64,000 nt of DNA from Tahibacter sp042701255 (GTDB lineage: Bacteria; Pseudomonadota; Gammaproteobacteria; Xanthomonadales; Rhodanobacteraceae). Under the pieces are notes generated by a model. The model had not been told where the DNA came from, made no database searches, and saw only the letters and a list, made by a program, of their open reading frames with translations. Shown here in pieces: positions 36,690 to 45,224 of this stretch. The first letter of the stretch is position 1. Every line of letters starts with the position of its first letter. The stretch lies in NCBI RefSeq assembly GCF_042701255.1, contig NZ_CP170554.1:1-64000 (forward strand). The letters are read 5' to 3'. The translations under genes were made by a program, and so were the position numbers.

Positions 36690-37328
36690 TCGCGCAAAGC
36701 GGCCGCGAGCGAGCAGCGGCGCGGCCCGCAGCGATTCATCCACAGGCTTTTCCGCGCGCTTGTCCACAGCGGCTGTGGACAAGTCGCGATCGATCTAATC
36801 TTTTTAAACTTTAATACAAATAAACCAAGGTTCGCGTCTCACTGCGTAAGATTTGCGCAAACCGGGTCCGACCCGCGCCGCGGCTCGCGCTGCGGACGCT
36901 GTGCACAGACTTGTCACCACGCTTGTCCACAGGTCCTGTGGATAGCGTAAAGGGCCCTGGCGATTTCTTGCGCAAAGCGTGCGAGAGCGAGCTGGCGCAA
37001 GGGCTGCAGCAATCCATCCACAGGCTTGTTCCGGGTAGTTTCCACAGCCGCTGTGGATAGGCGGCGATGCGCTTCATGCACAGGCGCGCGCGTCGCCTCG
37101 CATCAGCGCAGCGGACAGAATTTGCGCAAAGCGGGCGCAGCCCGCGCCGTTGCTCGCGCTGCGACGGCTGTGCACAGACTTGTCACCACGCTTGTCCACA
37201 GGCTCTGTGGATAGCGCAGACGGCGCTGACGATTTCTTGCGCAAACCGGGCGCGAGCAAGGCGGCGCAAGGGCTGCAGCGATTCATCCACAGACTTGTGC
37301 GCGCGGTTTCCACAGACGCTGTGGACAA
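36690..37328. repeat. Five-copy ~93-bp repeat array with paired DnaA-box-like 9-mers and an AT-rich core
   Basis: Units begin at a TTGCGCAAA-type palindrome (36690, 36853, 36968, 37122, 37238) and end in an inverted pair TCCACAG-n-CTGTGGA (ends 36782, 36945, 37060, 37214, 37328). Unit lengths are 91-94; alternate units match best, giving a ~270-bp higher-order period. DnaA-box-like 9-mers: TTGTCCACA at 36760, 36923, 37192 and inverted at 36774, 37320; CTATCCACA inverted at 36937, 37052, 37206; [T/C]CATCCACA at 36737, 37014, 37283; GTTTCCACA at 37038, 37306. Between units 1 and 2 lies an AT-rich stretch (36790-36831, CTTTTTAAACTTTAATACAA) striking in this GC-rich DNA. The whole 774-bp gap between genes is non-coding. 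Confidence 0.85.
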
Positions 37329-37456
37329 CGGACTGCGACGTTGCGGTTCGCCGCAGGCTCACCACAACCGACGACGACGTCATCGCCACCGTCATCGCCG
37401 TCGTACCCGTCATTTCCGGCGTCATCACCGGCGTCACGCCGTCGTGGCAGTCGCCG

Positions 37457-37966
37457 TCACAGCAGTTGCAGCGGCGGCCGCGGCGCGTAGCGGCGTTCGT
37501 GGTCGAGCAGCCAGCGCTTGGTCGGCAGCCCGCCGCCGAAACCGGTCAGGCTGCCGTTGCTGCCGATCACGCGATGGCAGGGCACGATGATCGGCAGCGG
37601 ATTGGCGCCGTTGGCCGCGCCGACCGCGCGGCTCGCGTTGGGCCGGGCCAGGCGGCGTGCGAGTTCGCCGTAGCTGATCGTCTCGCCGAGCGGAATTGCG
37701 CAGAGCGCGTCCCAGACTTCGTGCTGGAACGGCGTGCCCTGGGCGTCGCGCTGAAAATCCAGGGTCAGACAGTCGCCGGCGAAATACGCCTGCAGCTGGG
37801 CCGTGGCCTCGGCCAGCCGCGCCGCGTCGCGCGGCAGACCGACGTCGGGCATGACCACGCGGCCGTTGTGCGGAAACTCGATGTTGCGCACGCCGCGCGG
37901 GCTCGCGACCAGCAGCAGCGGGCCTATCGGCGTGTCGACGATGTCGTAGGCCAGATCCTCGTACAT
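37457..37966 (-). CDS. ogt: Methylated-DNA--protein-cysteine methyltransferase, Ogt type
   Basis: 169 residues; start 37966 with GGAGG 5 bases upstream. Acceptor motif PCHRV with Cys130, helix-turn-helix arginine finger ASRAVGAANGANP. It repairs O6-alkylguanine and O4-alkylthymine by one-time alkyl transfer. It lies 20 bases after the alkA stop on the same strand, so the two are an alkylation-repair operon. Unlike the Ada-like protein at 12996 it has no HTH domain. Confidence 0.92.
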   Translation of the reverse strand: MYEDLAYDIVDTPIGPLLLVASPRGVRNIEFPHNGRVVMPDVGLPRDAARLAEATAQLQAYFAGDCLTLDFQRDAQGTPFQHEVWDALCAIPLGETISYGELARRLARPNASRAVGAANGANPLPIIVPCHRVIGSNGSLTGFGGGLPTKRWLLDHERRYAPRPPLQLL

Positions 37967-37986
37967 GTTGCCTCCGTATCCGTCGC

Positions 37987-38847
37987 TCAGGCCGCGCGCC
38001 AGAGCAACAGTACCGCATAGGCGCGGTAAGGCCGCCAGGGCTGGCTCGCGGCTTCGAGCTCCTTGACGCTGAGTGTGGTGCCGGGCCGCAGCACCTTGCG
38101 CAGCACGATGTCGCCGGCCGGAAAAGCATCGCTGTCGCGCAGCGCGCGCATGGCCATGTAGTGCGCGGTCCACGGACCGATGCCGCGCACCGCGGTGCAG
38201 CGCGCGACGAACGGCGCGCCGCCCTGGGCCGGATCGAAATCCACTGCACCGCCGGCCACGGCGTCGGCCAGGGCGCGCAAGGTCGCGATGCGCGCGCCGG
38301 TCAGGCCGAGGCCGTCCATGTCGGCCGCCGTGAACACGGCCGCGTCCGGGAACAGGCTGTGGCAGGGTTCGTCGGCCGCGGCGCCGGCGATGCGCGGCGC
38401 ATGCCGCGCGACGATGCGCGAGGCGATCGTGCGCGCCGCAGCCACGGTGATCTGCTGGCCGAGCACGGCGCGCACGCCGAGCTCGAACCCGTCCCAGCAG
38501 CCCGGCACGCGGATGTCGCCGTGCTCGCGCAGCAGCGGGCCGAGACGCGCGTCGCGCGCGAAGCAGCGGCGGATGGCAGCCCGCGGTGCGTCGAGATCGA
38601 ACAGATGCCGCGCGCGCGCAGCCACCTCGGCCACGGCATCTGGATCCGCATGCTGCACCTCGAGCACGCCCCGCACGAGATCGGCCTGCAGCCAGCCCGG
38701 CGTGCCGTTGAACGCGAAGCTGCGCCGGTAGCTCGTCGCGCTGATGTGCTCCACGCCGGGAATCGCACGGCGCGCGAAGAAGGCGAGGACGGCCTCGGCC
38801 GGATAGCGCGGCGGCAAGGCAAGGTCGAGACGGACGGACGGCGGCAT
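37987..38847 (-). CDS. alkA: DNA-3-methyladenine glycosylase II, AlkA type
   Basis: 286 residues. N-terminal AlkA_N domain (~1-115), then the HhH-GPD fold (~115-286) with VRAVLGQQIT and the hairpin-glycine loop GIGPWTAHYMAMRALRDSD (222-240) leading to catalytic Asp246 (PAGD). It excises 3-methyladenine and other alkylated bases. Relatives often are fused to Ada; here it is separate and starts the alkA-ogt operon. Confidence 0.9.
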   Translation of the reverse strand: MPPSVRLDLALPPRYPAEAVLAFFARRAIPGVEHISATSYRRSFAFNGTPGWLQADLVRGVLEVQHADPDAVAEVAARARHLFDLDAPRAAIRRCFARDARLGPLLREHGDIRVPGCWDGFELGVRAVLGQQITVAAARTIASRIVARHAPRIAGAAADEPCHSLFPDAAVFTAADMDGLGLTGARIATLRALADAVAGGAVDFDPAQGGAPFVARCTAVRGIGPWTAHYMAMRALRDSDAFPAGDIVLRKVLRPGTTLSVKELEAASQPWRPYRAYAVLLLWRAA

Positions 38848-38894
38848 GGCCCCAGTCTGCAATCGTGCTCGTGTACCCGCCATCCGTATCGTGC

Positions 38895-39674
38895 TCAGAA
38901 ACCGTAGCGCAGGAAGCCGCCGTCGACGGCGATGCATTCGCCGCTGACGTAGCTCGCGGCCGGCAGGCACAGGAAGGCGACGGCCGCAGCCACTTCCTCG
39001 GGCTCGCCGATGCGCGCGAGCGGCGTGCGCGCGAGCACTTCCTCGAGATAGTCCGGATCGGCCAGCGCGGCCTCGGAGCGCTGCGTGCGGATGTACCACG
39101 GCGCGACCGCGTTCACGCGTATGCCGTCGCCGGCCCATTCGCAGGCCAGGTTGCGCGTGAGCTGATGCAGCGCGGCCTTGGTCATGCCGTAGGGCGAGCC
39201 CGTGCGCACGTGCGTCAGGCCCGACACCGAACCGACGTTGACGATCGCCGCGGCGCCGTGCTCGGCCAGCTGCGGATGGGCGAGCCGGCACAGCTCGAAC
39301 GCGCTGAACAGGTTGGTCTCGAACAAGGCGCGGTAGTCGTCCTCGGCGTAATCCAGGGTCGGCCTGGGCCGGTTCGTGCCGACGTTGTTGACCAGCAGCG
39401 ACAGGCTGCTGCCGCGGTCGGCGATCCAATCGAACAGTTCCAGCCGCTGCTCGCGTTCGGCCATGTCGCCGGCGAACGCGGCAATGTCCTGCTGCGGAAA
39501 TTCATCGGCGAGTTCGCCGCGCACGGCATCCAGATGATCCTCGTCGCGCGCGACCAGCAACACGTCGGCGCCGAGCACGGCGAGCTCGCGTGCGCAGGCC
39601 AGTCCTATGCCCTTGCTCGCGCCCGTCACCAGCGCGGTGCGGCCGTCGAGTCGCCAGCGTGATGCAGTCGTCAT
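38895..39674 (-). CDS. SDR-family oxidoreductase, tropinone-reductase-like
   Basis: 259 residues. Rossmann motif TGASKGIG (17-24), NNVG (96-99), catalytic Ser149, Tyr162 and Lys166 (YGMTK), C-terminal AVDGGFL. Classical SDR with NADP(H) preference suggested by the Ala-Arg after beta-2 (VARDED). Substrate unknown; the closest motif set is that of tropinone-reductase-like SDRs, which do not imply tropinone in bacteria. Separate from alkA by about 47 bases, same strand. Confidence 0.85.
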   Translation of the reverse strand: MTTASRWRLDGRTALVTGASKGIGLACARELAVLGADVLLVARDEDHLDAVRGELADEFPQQDIAAFAGDMAEREQRLELFDWIADRGSSLSLLVNNVGTNRPRPTLDYAEDDYRALFETNLFSAFELCRLAHPQLAEHGAAAIVNVGSVSGLTHVRTGSPYGMTKAALHQLTRNLACEWAGDGIRVNAVAPWYIRTQRSEAALADPDYLEEVLARTPLARIGEPEEVAAAVAFLCLPAASYVSGECIAVDGGFLRYGF

Positions 39675-39747
39675 GGCAGCGAGGCTCCGCTTGTTGTGAC
39701 TGTGATCGGGGCGCAGACTTTAGCGCAGCCTCGCCCTGGAGAAGCCG

Positions 39748-39963
39748 ATGATCCGCGTCCCGCTGCTTGCCACTGCCCTGCTCCTGCTCGCCGCCTGCAC
39801 AACCGACGACAAGCCCGCCGCGCAGACCTCGCCGCCGCCGCGCCAGCCGACCGTCGTCGATCCGCAGTTGCAGGCGTTGCAGCGCGCCAAGGCCGTGCAG
39901 GACACGGTCGACGCGCAGAAGGCCGCGACCGACGCCAAGCTGCGCGAGGCCGAGGGACAGTAA
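39748..39963 (+). CDS. Small putative lipoprotein with helical tail
   Basis: 71 residues, start with GGAGAAG 4 bases upstream. Lipobox LLAAC (lipidated Cys17), Pro-rich linker and a charged alpha-helix (LQALQRAKAVQDTVDAQKAA). Size and layout recall small outer-membrane lipoproteins; no family recognised. Divergent from the SDR gene. Confidence 0.72.
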   Translation: MIRVPLLATALLLLAACTTDDKPAAQTSPPPRQPTVVDPQLQALQRAKAVQDTVDAQKAATDAKLREAEGQ

Positions 39964-40090
39964 CGTCCCACCCTACGCCGCCGCGCGGATCGCGCGACGA
40001 GGCCATCGGTTACCATCGCCGCGCCGGTCCCGCCGCCCTGCGGCGCAGCGCCGGCCACGGCGCAAGCCCGCCCACTCAGGAGACATGCAG

Positions 40091-40963
40091 ATGCTTTGGC
40101 AGAAAGGTCGACGCAGCGACAACGTGGTCTCGTCCGAGGGTGGCGGCGGCGGTCCGCGCCGCCTCGGCGGCGGTCCGGGACTCGGCATCGGCGGCATCAT
40201 CATCGTCTTCCTGATCAGCTGGGCGCTCGGCAAGAACCCGCTGGAAATGCTGTCCCTGCTGAGCCAGGGCGACGGTGGTCCGGCGCAGCAGACGCAGACC
40301 GAGCGCGCGCCCGAGGCGACCCAGACCAACGAATTCGTGCGCGCCGTGCTCGGCAGCACCGAAGACGTCTGGAGCCAGATCTACCGCTCGGCCGGCGGCC
40401 AGTACAAACAGCCGCGCCTCGTGCTGTTCCAGGGCGGCGTGAATTCCGCCTGCGGCATGGCGAATTCGGCGGTCGGGCCGTTCTACTGCCCGGGCGACCA
40501 GCAGGTCTATCTCGACACGAGCTTCTTCGACGAACTGTCGAACCGCTTCAAGGCCAGCGGCGATTTCGCCCGCGCCTACGTGATCGCGCATGAAGTCGGC
40601 CACCACGTGCAAAACCTCATGGGCGTCATGCGCAAGACCGAAGAGATGCGCCGCCGCGGCGCGCCGATGGAAGGCGCCGACGGACTGTCCGTGCGCCAGG
40701 AACTGCAGGCCGACTGCTTCGCCGGCGTCTGGGCCAACCAGGCGCAGCGCCAGCTGCAGTGGCTGGAAGCCGGCGACGTGGAATCGGCGCTGGCCGCGGC
40801 CACCGCGATCGGCGACGACAAGCTGCAGAAGCAGGCGCGCGGCTACGTGGTGCCGGATTCCTTCACCCACGGCAGCTCGGCCCAGCGCGTGCGCTGGTTC
40901 CGCCAGGGTTTCGAACGCGGCGACGTCAACGCCTGCGACACCTTCGGTTCGCAGCCGCTCTGA
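40091..40963 (+). CDS. YpfJ-type neutral zinc metallopeptidase
   Basis: 290 residues. The second ATG (40091) is chosen over 40085 because AGGAG lies 8 bases before it and MLWQKGRRSDNV matches the usual family start. One membrane helix (~31-48, GLGIGGIIIVFLISWALG), then a periplasmic peptidase domain with zinc motif HEVGH (167-171), a downstream QELQADCFAGVW glutamate ligand region and conserved disulfide-type cysteines. Function in the envelope is unassigned. Confidence 0.87.
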   Translation: MLWQKGRRSDNVVSSEGGGGGPRRLGGGPGLGIGGIIIVFLISWALGKNPLEMLSLLSQGDGGPAQQTQTERAPEATQTNEFVRAVLGSTEDVWSQIYRSAGGQYKQPRLVLFQGGVNSACGMANSAVGPFYCPGDQQVYLDTSFFDELSNRFKASGDFARAYVIAHEVGHHVQNLMGVMRKTEEMRRRGAPMEGADGLSVRQELQADCFAGVWANQAQRQLQWLEAGDVESALAAATAIGDDKLQKQARGYVVPDSFTHGSSAQRVRWFRQGFERGDVNACDTFGSQPL

Positions 40964-40980
40964 AAATCGCGTGATCGCGC

Positions 40981-40997
40981 CGGACCGCAATGGTCCG
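40981..40997 (+). terminator. Hairpin after the metallopeptidase gene
   Basis: CGGACC-GCAAT-GGTCCG stem followed by GTCTTCTG, 18 bases past the stop codon. The T content is modest. Confidence 0.45.
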
Positions 40998-41016
40998 GTC
41001 TTCTGCGCCGGCCGGT

Positions 41017-41112
41017 AGATCCGCGCCGGCGCGGGGCCATGCAGTAGGGGCGACTGCAGGGAGGTGCGACCGGGGGGTGATGTCGCTGGCTGGACGACGC
41101 CGGCGCGGATCT
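41017..41112. other. Long inverted repeat between convergent genes
   Basis: Two perfect 15-base arms (AGATCCGCGCCGGCG at 41017-41031 and its complement at 41098-41112) enclose 66 bases that contain a further stem GCAGT/ACTGC. The G-rich interior and nested folding could be a structured RNA or a bidirectional terminator between the metallopeptidase and YhhN genes. No match to a known RNA family was recognised. Confidence 0.5.
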
Positions 41113-41145
41113 GCCCCCGAGTACGGAAAGCAGCCCGCTTCTACC

Positions 41146-41823
41146 TCACGCGCGACTTTGCCAAACCGATCGCCCGATCAGGAACTGGGCGAGCCAGTAG
41201 CTCGCGAGCACCCACAGCGCCGCATACGGCAGCGGCGTATGAAAGCGATCTATCGCGAGCAATGCATCCGACACGACGAAACTCAGGCCGCCGACCGCCG
41301 CCGCGAGGCGACTGGCCGTCGACCGCTGCACGGCGACGACCGCGGCCTGCGCCGCCATCGTCGCGAGCGCCGCGACGTAGACCAGCACCGGCGCGCGCAG
41401 CGGCGTCGGCAGATGACTCCAGAGCAGCAGCACGACGCCGGCCGCGAGCACCGCATACGCCGCGAACGGCCAGCGCAGCGGCGCGAGCGGCGCCAGCCGC
41501 GTGAACGCATACAGATAGGCCAGATGCGCGAGCAGGAAGCTCACGAGACCGGCGATGAACAGGTCCCAGGGCAGCATCAGCCAGATGTCGCCGAGGGTCG
41601 ACAGCAGCAAGCCAACGAGCACGGCACGCCGATAGCCCGGATGCGCATCGACGGCGCGCCAGGCCAGCAGCGCGACGAGCAGGGTCGCCGCCGGCTTGGC
41701 GACGTAGTGCACTGCATGCAGCGGCGGCCACAGCGCCGCGACGATGGCCAGCACGGCGACCGCGGCGACGAGCAAGGCCCAGCGCGGCGACGGCGCGGTA
41801 TTCGTGGGAACGGCGGCATGCAT
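41146..41823 (-). CDS. YhhN/TMEM86-family membrane protein (lysoplasmalogenase-like)
   Basis: 225 residues with about seven to eight membrane helices. The conserved motifs STLGDIWLML and FLLAHLAYLYAF, and the C-terminal SFVVSDALLAID, identify the YhhN family, whose eukaryotic member TMEM86B cleaves lysoplasmalogen vinyl-ether bonds. Bacterial activity is inferred only from family. Monocistronic. Confidence 0.82.
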   Translation of the reverse strand: MHAAVPTNTAPSPRWALLVAAVAVLAIVAALWPPLHAVHYVAKPAATLLVALLAWRAVDAHPGYRRAVLVGLLLSTLGDIWLMLPWDLFIAGLVSFLLAHLAYLYAFTRLAPLAPLRWPFAAYAVLAAGVVLLLWSHLPTPLRAPVLVYVAALATMAAQAAVVAVQRSTASRLAAAVGGLSFVVSDALLAIDRFHTPLPYAALWVLASYWLAQFLIGRSVWQSRA

Positions 41824-41978
41824 GGCAGGACTCCGGACACGACAGCCGCGCAGCCTAGCAGGATGCGGCGAAACGGGCTGCTGCCGGTTCCCGATCGACC
41901 GGCGAAACCATCGCGGCGTGATCCGTGATCCCGGCCGTTTGCGTACATGATGGCGACACCTTCATCCGGCGCCATCCC

Positions 41979-42512
41979 ATGCTGACCACCCTGCCCTTGC
42001 TGCTGTTGCCGCTGTCCGCCACCGCCGCCGATTGCGCCGAGCTTTACCGGCAGCATCGGCTCAGCGATCTGGACCTGCCCGTGGAGCAGTTCGACCAGAC
42101 CGAAGGCCGCGGCTTTCGGGTGCTCGCGGCGGCGGGCTGCATGCGCGAGGCCGGCGATCTGCTCGAAGCCTGGGCCGCGCGCCACGATCCGATACCGCAC
42201 AGCGTGCACTGGCACATCGCGCAGATGCGCGCCGAGCACGACGACCGGCCCGCTGCGATAGCCGCGGCGCGGCGCTCGCTCGCGGCACAGGAGCCGGCCG
42301 ATGCCGCGTTCAAGTGGAACGACTACGTGCTCGCGACCGTCGCGTTCCTCGAACGTGACCGCAGCGCGTTCGACCGCCACCGCGACGCGGTCGCCGCGGC
42401 GGCCGGCAGCCATGCGGGCAATGCGCTGAACCTCGTGCTGCTCGACAAGCTCGGCCGGCACTTCGATCTGGACTACCGCCTGGCGCAGCAGGCCGATCGC
42501 GAATCACGCTGA
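41979..42512 (+). CDS. Exported protein of unknown function
   Basis: 177 residues from ATG 41979, which starts a signal peptide (LTTLPLLLLPLSATAA-DC); an upstream ATG at 41925 would bury it. The rest is alpha-helical with tetratricopeptide-like spacing (AAGCMREAGDLLEAWAARH, RAEHDDRPAAIAAARRSL, FKWNDYVLATVAFLERD). Two cysteines flank the N-terminal part. I do not recognise the family; a periplasmic helical-repeat protein is the best description. Confidence 0.7.
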   Translation: MLTTLPLLLLPLSATAADCAELYRQHRLSDLDLPVEQFDQTEGRGFRVLAAAGCMREAGDLLEAWAARHDPIPHSVHWHIAQMRAEHDDRPAAIAAARRSLAAQEPADAAFKWNDYVLATVAFLERDRSAFDRHRDAVAAAAGSHAGNALNLVLLDKLGRHFDLDYRLAQQADRESR

Positions 42513-42553
42513 CGCCGCACCATCGTGTCCGACGCAGCGACGACCGGCCTGCG

Positions 42554-43588
42554 TCAGGTCCAGCCCACGTCGACGACGAGACGGCGGCCATCGCGATCCA
42601 GACGTTCCGCGCGGATGTAGTCGCGTTCGCGCAGCGCTTCCAGATCGACCGGCAATCGCAGCGGACGCTGCCAGCAGCGCAGTGCGAAGCCGCGCTCGAC
42701 GAGGAACTGCAGCAGCGCCTGCAGTTTCGTCGCGTCGAAATCGACCTTCAGATCCATGTCCGCCGGCACGACGCCGTGATCGCCGGCGAGCCGGCGCGCG
42801 AGGCTGCCGCGCAATGTGGCGGCATGACCGCCGGCTTGAATCTCGTGCCATAGAGCCATCGCCGCGGCGACGTCCAGCGTTTCGCGGCGCACCTCGGCGA
42901 TCAGGGCGTATTCGTGGCTGCGGTTGCTGTGCCACTCGCCCGGCGCGAGCTCTTTCGCGATGCGGCGATACAGCAGCACGCGTTCCTCGCGCAGCTCGAA
43001 CAGACCGGCCAGCACACGCGCGACGTCCCAGGCCAGCGGCACGAAACGTCCGTCCAGGCGCAGGTTCTCGGCCATGACGATGACGTGGCCGCCGGGCTTC
43101 ATGCAGTCGCGCAGGCTGCGGAAGATCTCGTGCACCTGTTCGAGGAACGGCTCGTACTGCAATTGCCCGTAGAGCTGCTGCGGCGACGTCTCCGGCATCG
43201 CCGGCGCGCCGAAGTACGGCAGGCTGGTCAGGCACAGGTCGATCGTCGGCAGTCGATCGCGCAGGTTGCGCAGGTCGCCAGTCAGCATCCGCGCGTCATC
43301 GGCCTGCTGCAGCTGCAGCCGTTCGCGCGCGAGCGCGGCGCGGGCCGCGTCGAGCTCGATGCCGATGCTGCGGCGTCCTTCCAGATGCGCTGCGAGCAAG
43401 GTCGTGCCGAAACCGGCGAACGGATCGAGCACGAGCCCGCCGGGCGCGCTGAAATGCCGTACGAACGGGCGCATCTGCTCGACCCAGCCGATGTCGCGCG
43501 CGGCCCGCACGTCGCGTGCGCGCAGCGCCGTCGGAATTCGGTAGCGCGGATCTTCGTACTCCAGCAGCAGCCAGCTGTTGTCATTCAC
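42554..43588 (-). CDS. DNA-methylase-like SAM methyltransferase (N6/N4 amino type), overlapping the radical SAM gene
   Basis: 344 residues. SAM-binding motif DPFAGFGTT (55-63) with IELD (77-80), then TSLPYF (121-126) at the place of the catalytic (D/N/S)PP(Y/F) motif. The first proline is Leu, and the order (SAM loop before catalytic motif) puts it with the gamma-type arrangement. A C-terminal ~130 residues without a recognisable target-recognition domain follow. The start codon overlaps the end of the upstream radical SAM gene by 8 bases, so the two are translationally coupled. Target could be DNA or RNA; no restriction gene is adjacent. Confidence 0.7.
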   Translation of the reverse strand: MNDNSWLLLEYEDPRYRIPTALRARDVRAARDIGWVEQMRPFVRHFSAPGGLVLDPFAGFGTTLLAAHLEGRRSIGIELDAARAALARERLQLQQADDARMLTGDLRNLRDRLPTIDLCLTSLPYFGAPAMPETSPQQLYGQLQYEPFLEQVHEIFRSLRDCMKPGGHVIVMAENLRLDGRFVPLAWDVARVLAGLFELREERVLLYRRIAKELAPGEWHSNRSHEYALIAEVRRETLDVAAAMALWHEIQAGGHAATLRGSLARRLAGDHGVVPADMDLKVDFDATKLQALLQFLVERGFALRCWQRPLRLPVDLEALRERDYIRAERLDRDGRRLVVDVGWT

Positions 43589-44711
43589 CGCGCGCGCTCC
43601 AGATCACGCGGCGGCCGGGCTCCCAGCCGCCGCACAGTTCGCCGTTGGCGAACCAGACGAGTTTGTACAGCCGGCCGGAATCGTGGCGCTGATGCATGGC
43701 GGCGTAGTCGGCCGCCTCGAACACGACGTCGAGACGATCGCGCCAGCGGCAGACCAGGTTCCAGAAGTAATAGCCTTCGGTCAGGCGCAGCGGTTGCAGC
43801 GCCGCGCTCAAGCCCGCATCGGCGAATACGACGTCGAGCATCGTGTCGATGCGCACGCGCTGCTGCGCGATCAGGCGCGCGGTCGCATTCGCGCGATAGT
43901 CCGGCCCGGTCTGCGCGAGCTCGCGGAAGATCACGCCGGCGACGCCGAGACGCTCCGCAGCTTCCAGATAGTCGGCGATGGCCTGCGCCGTCGCGACGCC
44001 GTCGCGCTGGAGCAGACAGACCAGCATGACCGGCACGCGCGCTGCCACCATCCGCACCGTGCGCGCGAAGTCCGCTTCGTTGCGCACGGCCACGCCGTCG
44101 CGGAAACGCATGAGGGCCTGATTGCGCACCGCGTCGAAATGATGGCGCGACAGCTCGATGCGGCTGATGCCGAAATCAAGCAGCGCCTGCAGCAGTTCCT
44201 CGCCGCGCGCGCCGGCGAGTCCGGCGCCGTTGCTGTACAGCACGCGCTGCTCCACCGGCTGGCCGGCGCGTTCGGCCGCACTCAAGGTCGCGAGCAGGCG
44301 CAGCAGCCAGTCGGCATCGTCGGTGTTCTCCAGGCCCGACAGCGACCAGGACAGCGGCAGACCGCGCAGCAACTGCAGGGCCTGGGCGAGTCCGTCGAAA
44401 TAGTCGGCTGCGGGCCGCAAGGTTGCGGCGGCCCTGCCGGTCTCGACGTGGCGCAGATTTTCCGAACAGAAACCGCAGCGCGCCGAGCACGGCTGCGCCG
44501 AGGCATACGGCGTGAACGTGATCGGCTGCGCGCAGAGCCAGCGATGCTCGCCGATCTGCAGGGGATGCCAGCGCGTGTCGTCGTCGCAGGGCGGCGCGCG
44601 CAGCGCGAGCTCGGCCAGACGCGCGCGCAGCGCGGGCGGCAGCCGCGCCGCATCGACGAGCGGACGCGCCGCCGCGGCGACGTGGTTCAACGGAAGCAGC
44701 GGAACCGACAT
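43581..44711 (-). CDS. Radical SAM protein of unknown substrate
   Basis: 376 residues. The [4Fe-4S] cluster motif CxxxCxxC is Cys75, Cys79 and Cys82 (CSARCGFCSE). A glycine-rich SAM-contact region (LSWSLSGLENTD) and a TIM-barrel-like body (YSNGAGLAG, ISRIELSRHHFD, VCLLQRDGVAT) follow. It has no extra Cys-rich SPASM domain. HHFDAVRN… recalls pyruvate-formate-lyase-activase-like radical SAM enzymes without allowing an assignment. Its last bases overlap the methylase-like gene downstream; promoter in the gap 44712-45224. Confidence 0.78.
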   Translation of the reverse strand: MSVPLLPLNHVAAAARPLVDAARLPPALRARLAELALRAPPCDDDTRWHPLQIGEHRWLCAQPITFTPYASAQPCSARCGFCSENLRHVETGRAAATLRPAADYFDGLAQALQLLRGLPLSWSLSGLENTDDADWLLRLLATLSAAERAGQPVEQRVLYSNGAGLAGARGEELLQALLDFGISRIELSRHHFDAVRNQALMRFRDGVAVRNEADFARTVRMVAARVPVMLVCLLQRDGVATAQAIADYLEAAERLGVAGVIFRELAQTGPDYRANATARLIAQQRVRIDTMLDVVFADAGLSAALQPLRLTEGYYFWNLVCRWRDRLDVVFEAADYAAMHQRHDSGRLYKLVWFANGELCGGWEPGRRVIWSARGE

Positions 44712-45224
44712 GCGTCAGATCCGGATCGAAGCGTGGTGCGCGCTGCATGCCGGCGGTGCCGCTGCGCGTGCGGCATGTCGCCGAGTCACGCCGACGGCGA
44801 CGGCAATTCGCGCGCGATGCGCGCCGGACGCGCTGCGACGTACGAACGTGATGCGAGGCGACAATTCGGATTGCATGGCCTTGCTCGTGGACATCCGGAA
44901 ACAGGTTATACCGGCGCCGGATCGCGGCGCCTGCCATGACGCCGCAACGGCGCCACCTGCGGAGAACCGCGCACGCGGCCGGAACCGAACAGAGGCGGGC
45001 TTGCAGTGGCGTGCGGCGAAGCGGAATCGCAGCTGGCGCAGCGACCAGTCGATGCGAGCCAAGGCAAGCCGGTCGCTGCAAGTCCCGCCGCCGACCGTCG
45101 CGGGATCGACACTCGCAGCGGCGAATGTTTCCTCAGCATCAACCATCGAACGACGGCTGAGCGCACTGGCAACGCCGCGCCGGCCCAGGCAGGCTGCGGC
45201 AGTCCGTATCGCCGGAGCTTCCGC
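44712..45224. other. 513-bp divergent gap
   Basis: Upstream region of the radical SAM gene (minus) and of the methyltransferase gene (plus). Several open frames cross it but none has a ribosome-binding site or family resemblance. No repeat or terminator was seen. Confidence 0.35.

Noticed and set aside
36459..37328. Minus-strand short open frames in the repeat array sharing VDKRGDKSVHS-like segments
   Set aside because: The similarity comes from the underlying DNA repeat; there are no ribosome-binding sites and the frames end at repeat junctions.
36690..37328. CRISPR array interpretation of the five-unit repeat
   Set aside because: Units are ~93 bp, diverged and lack short uniform spacers; no cas genes are present.
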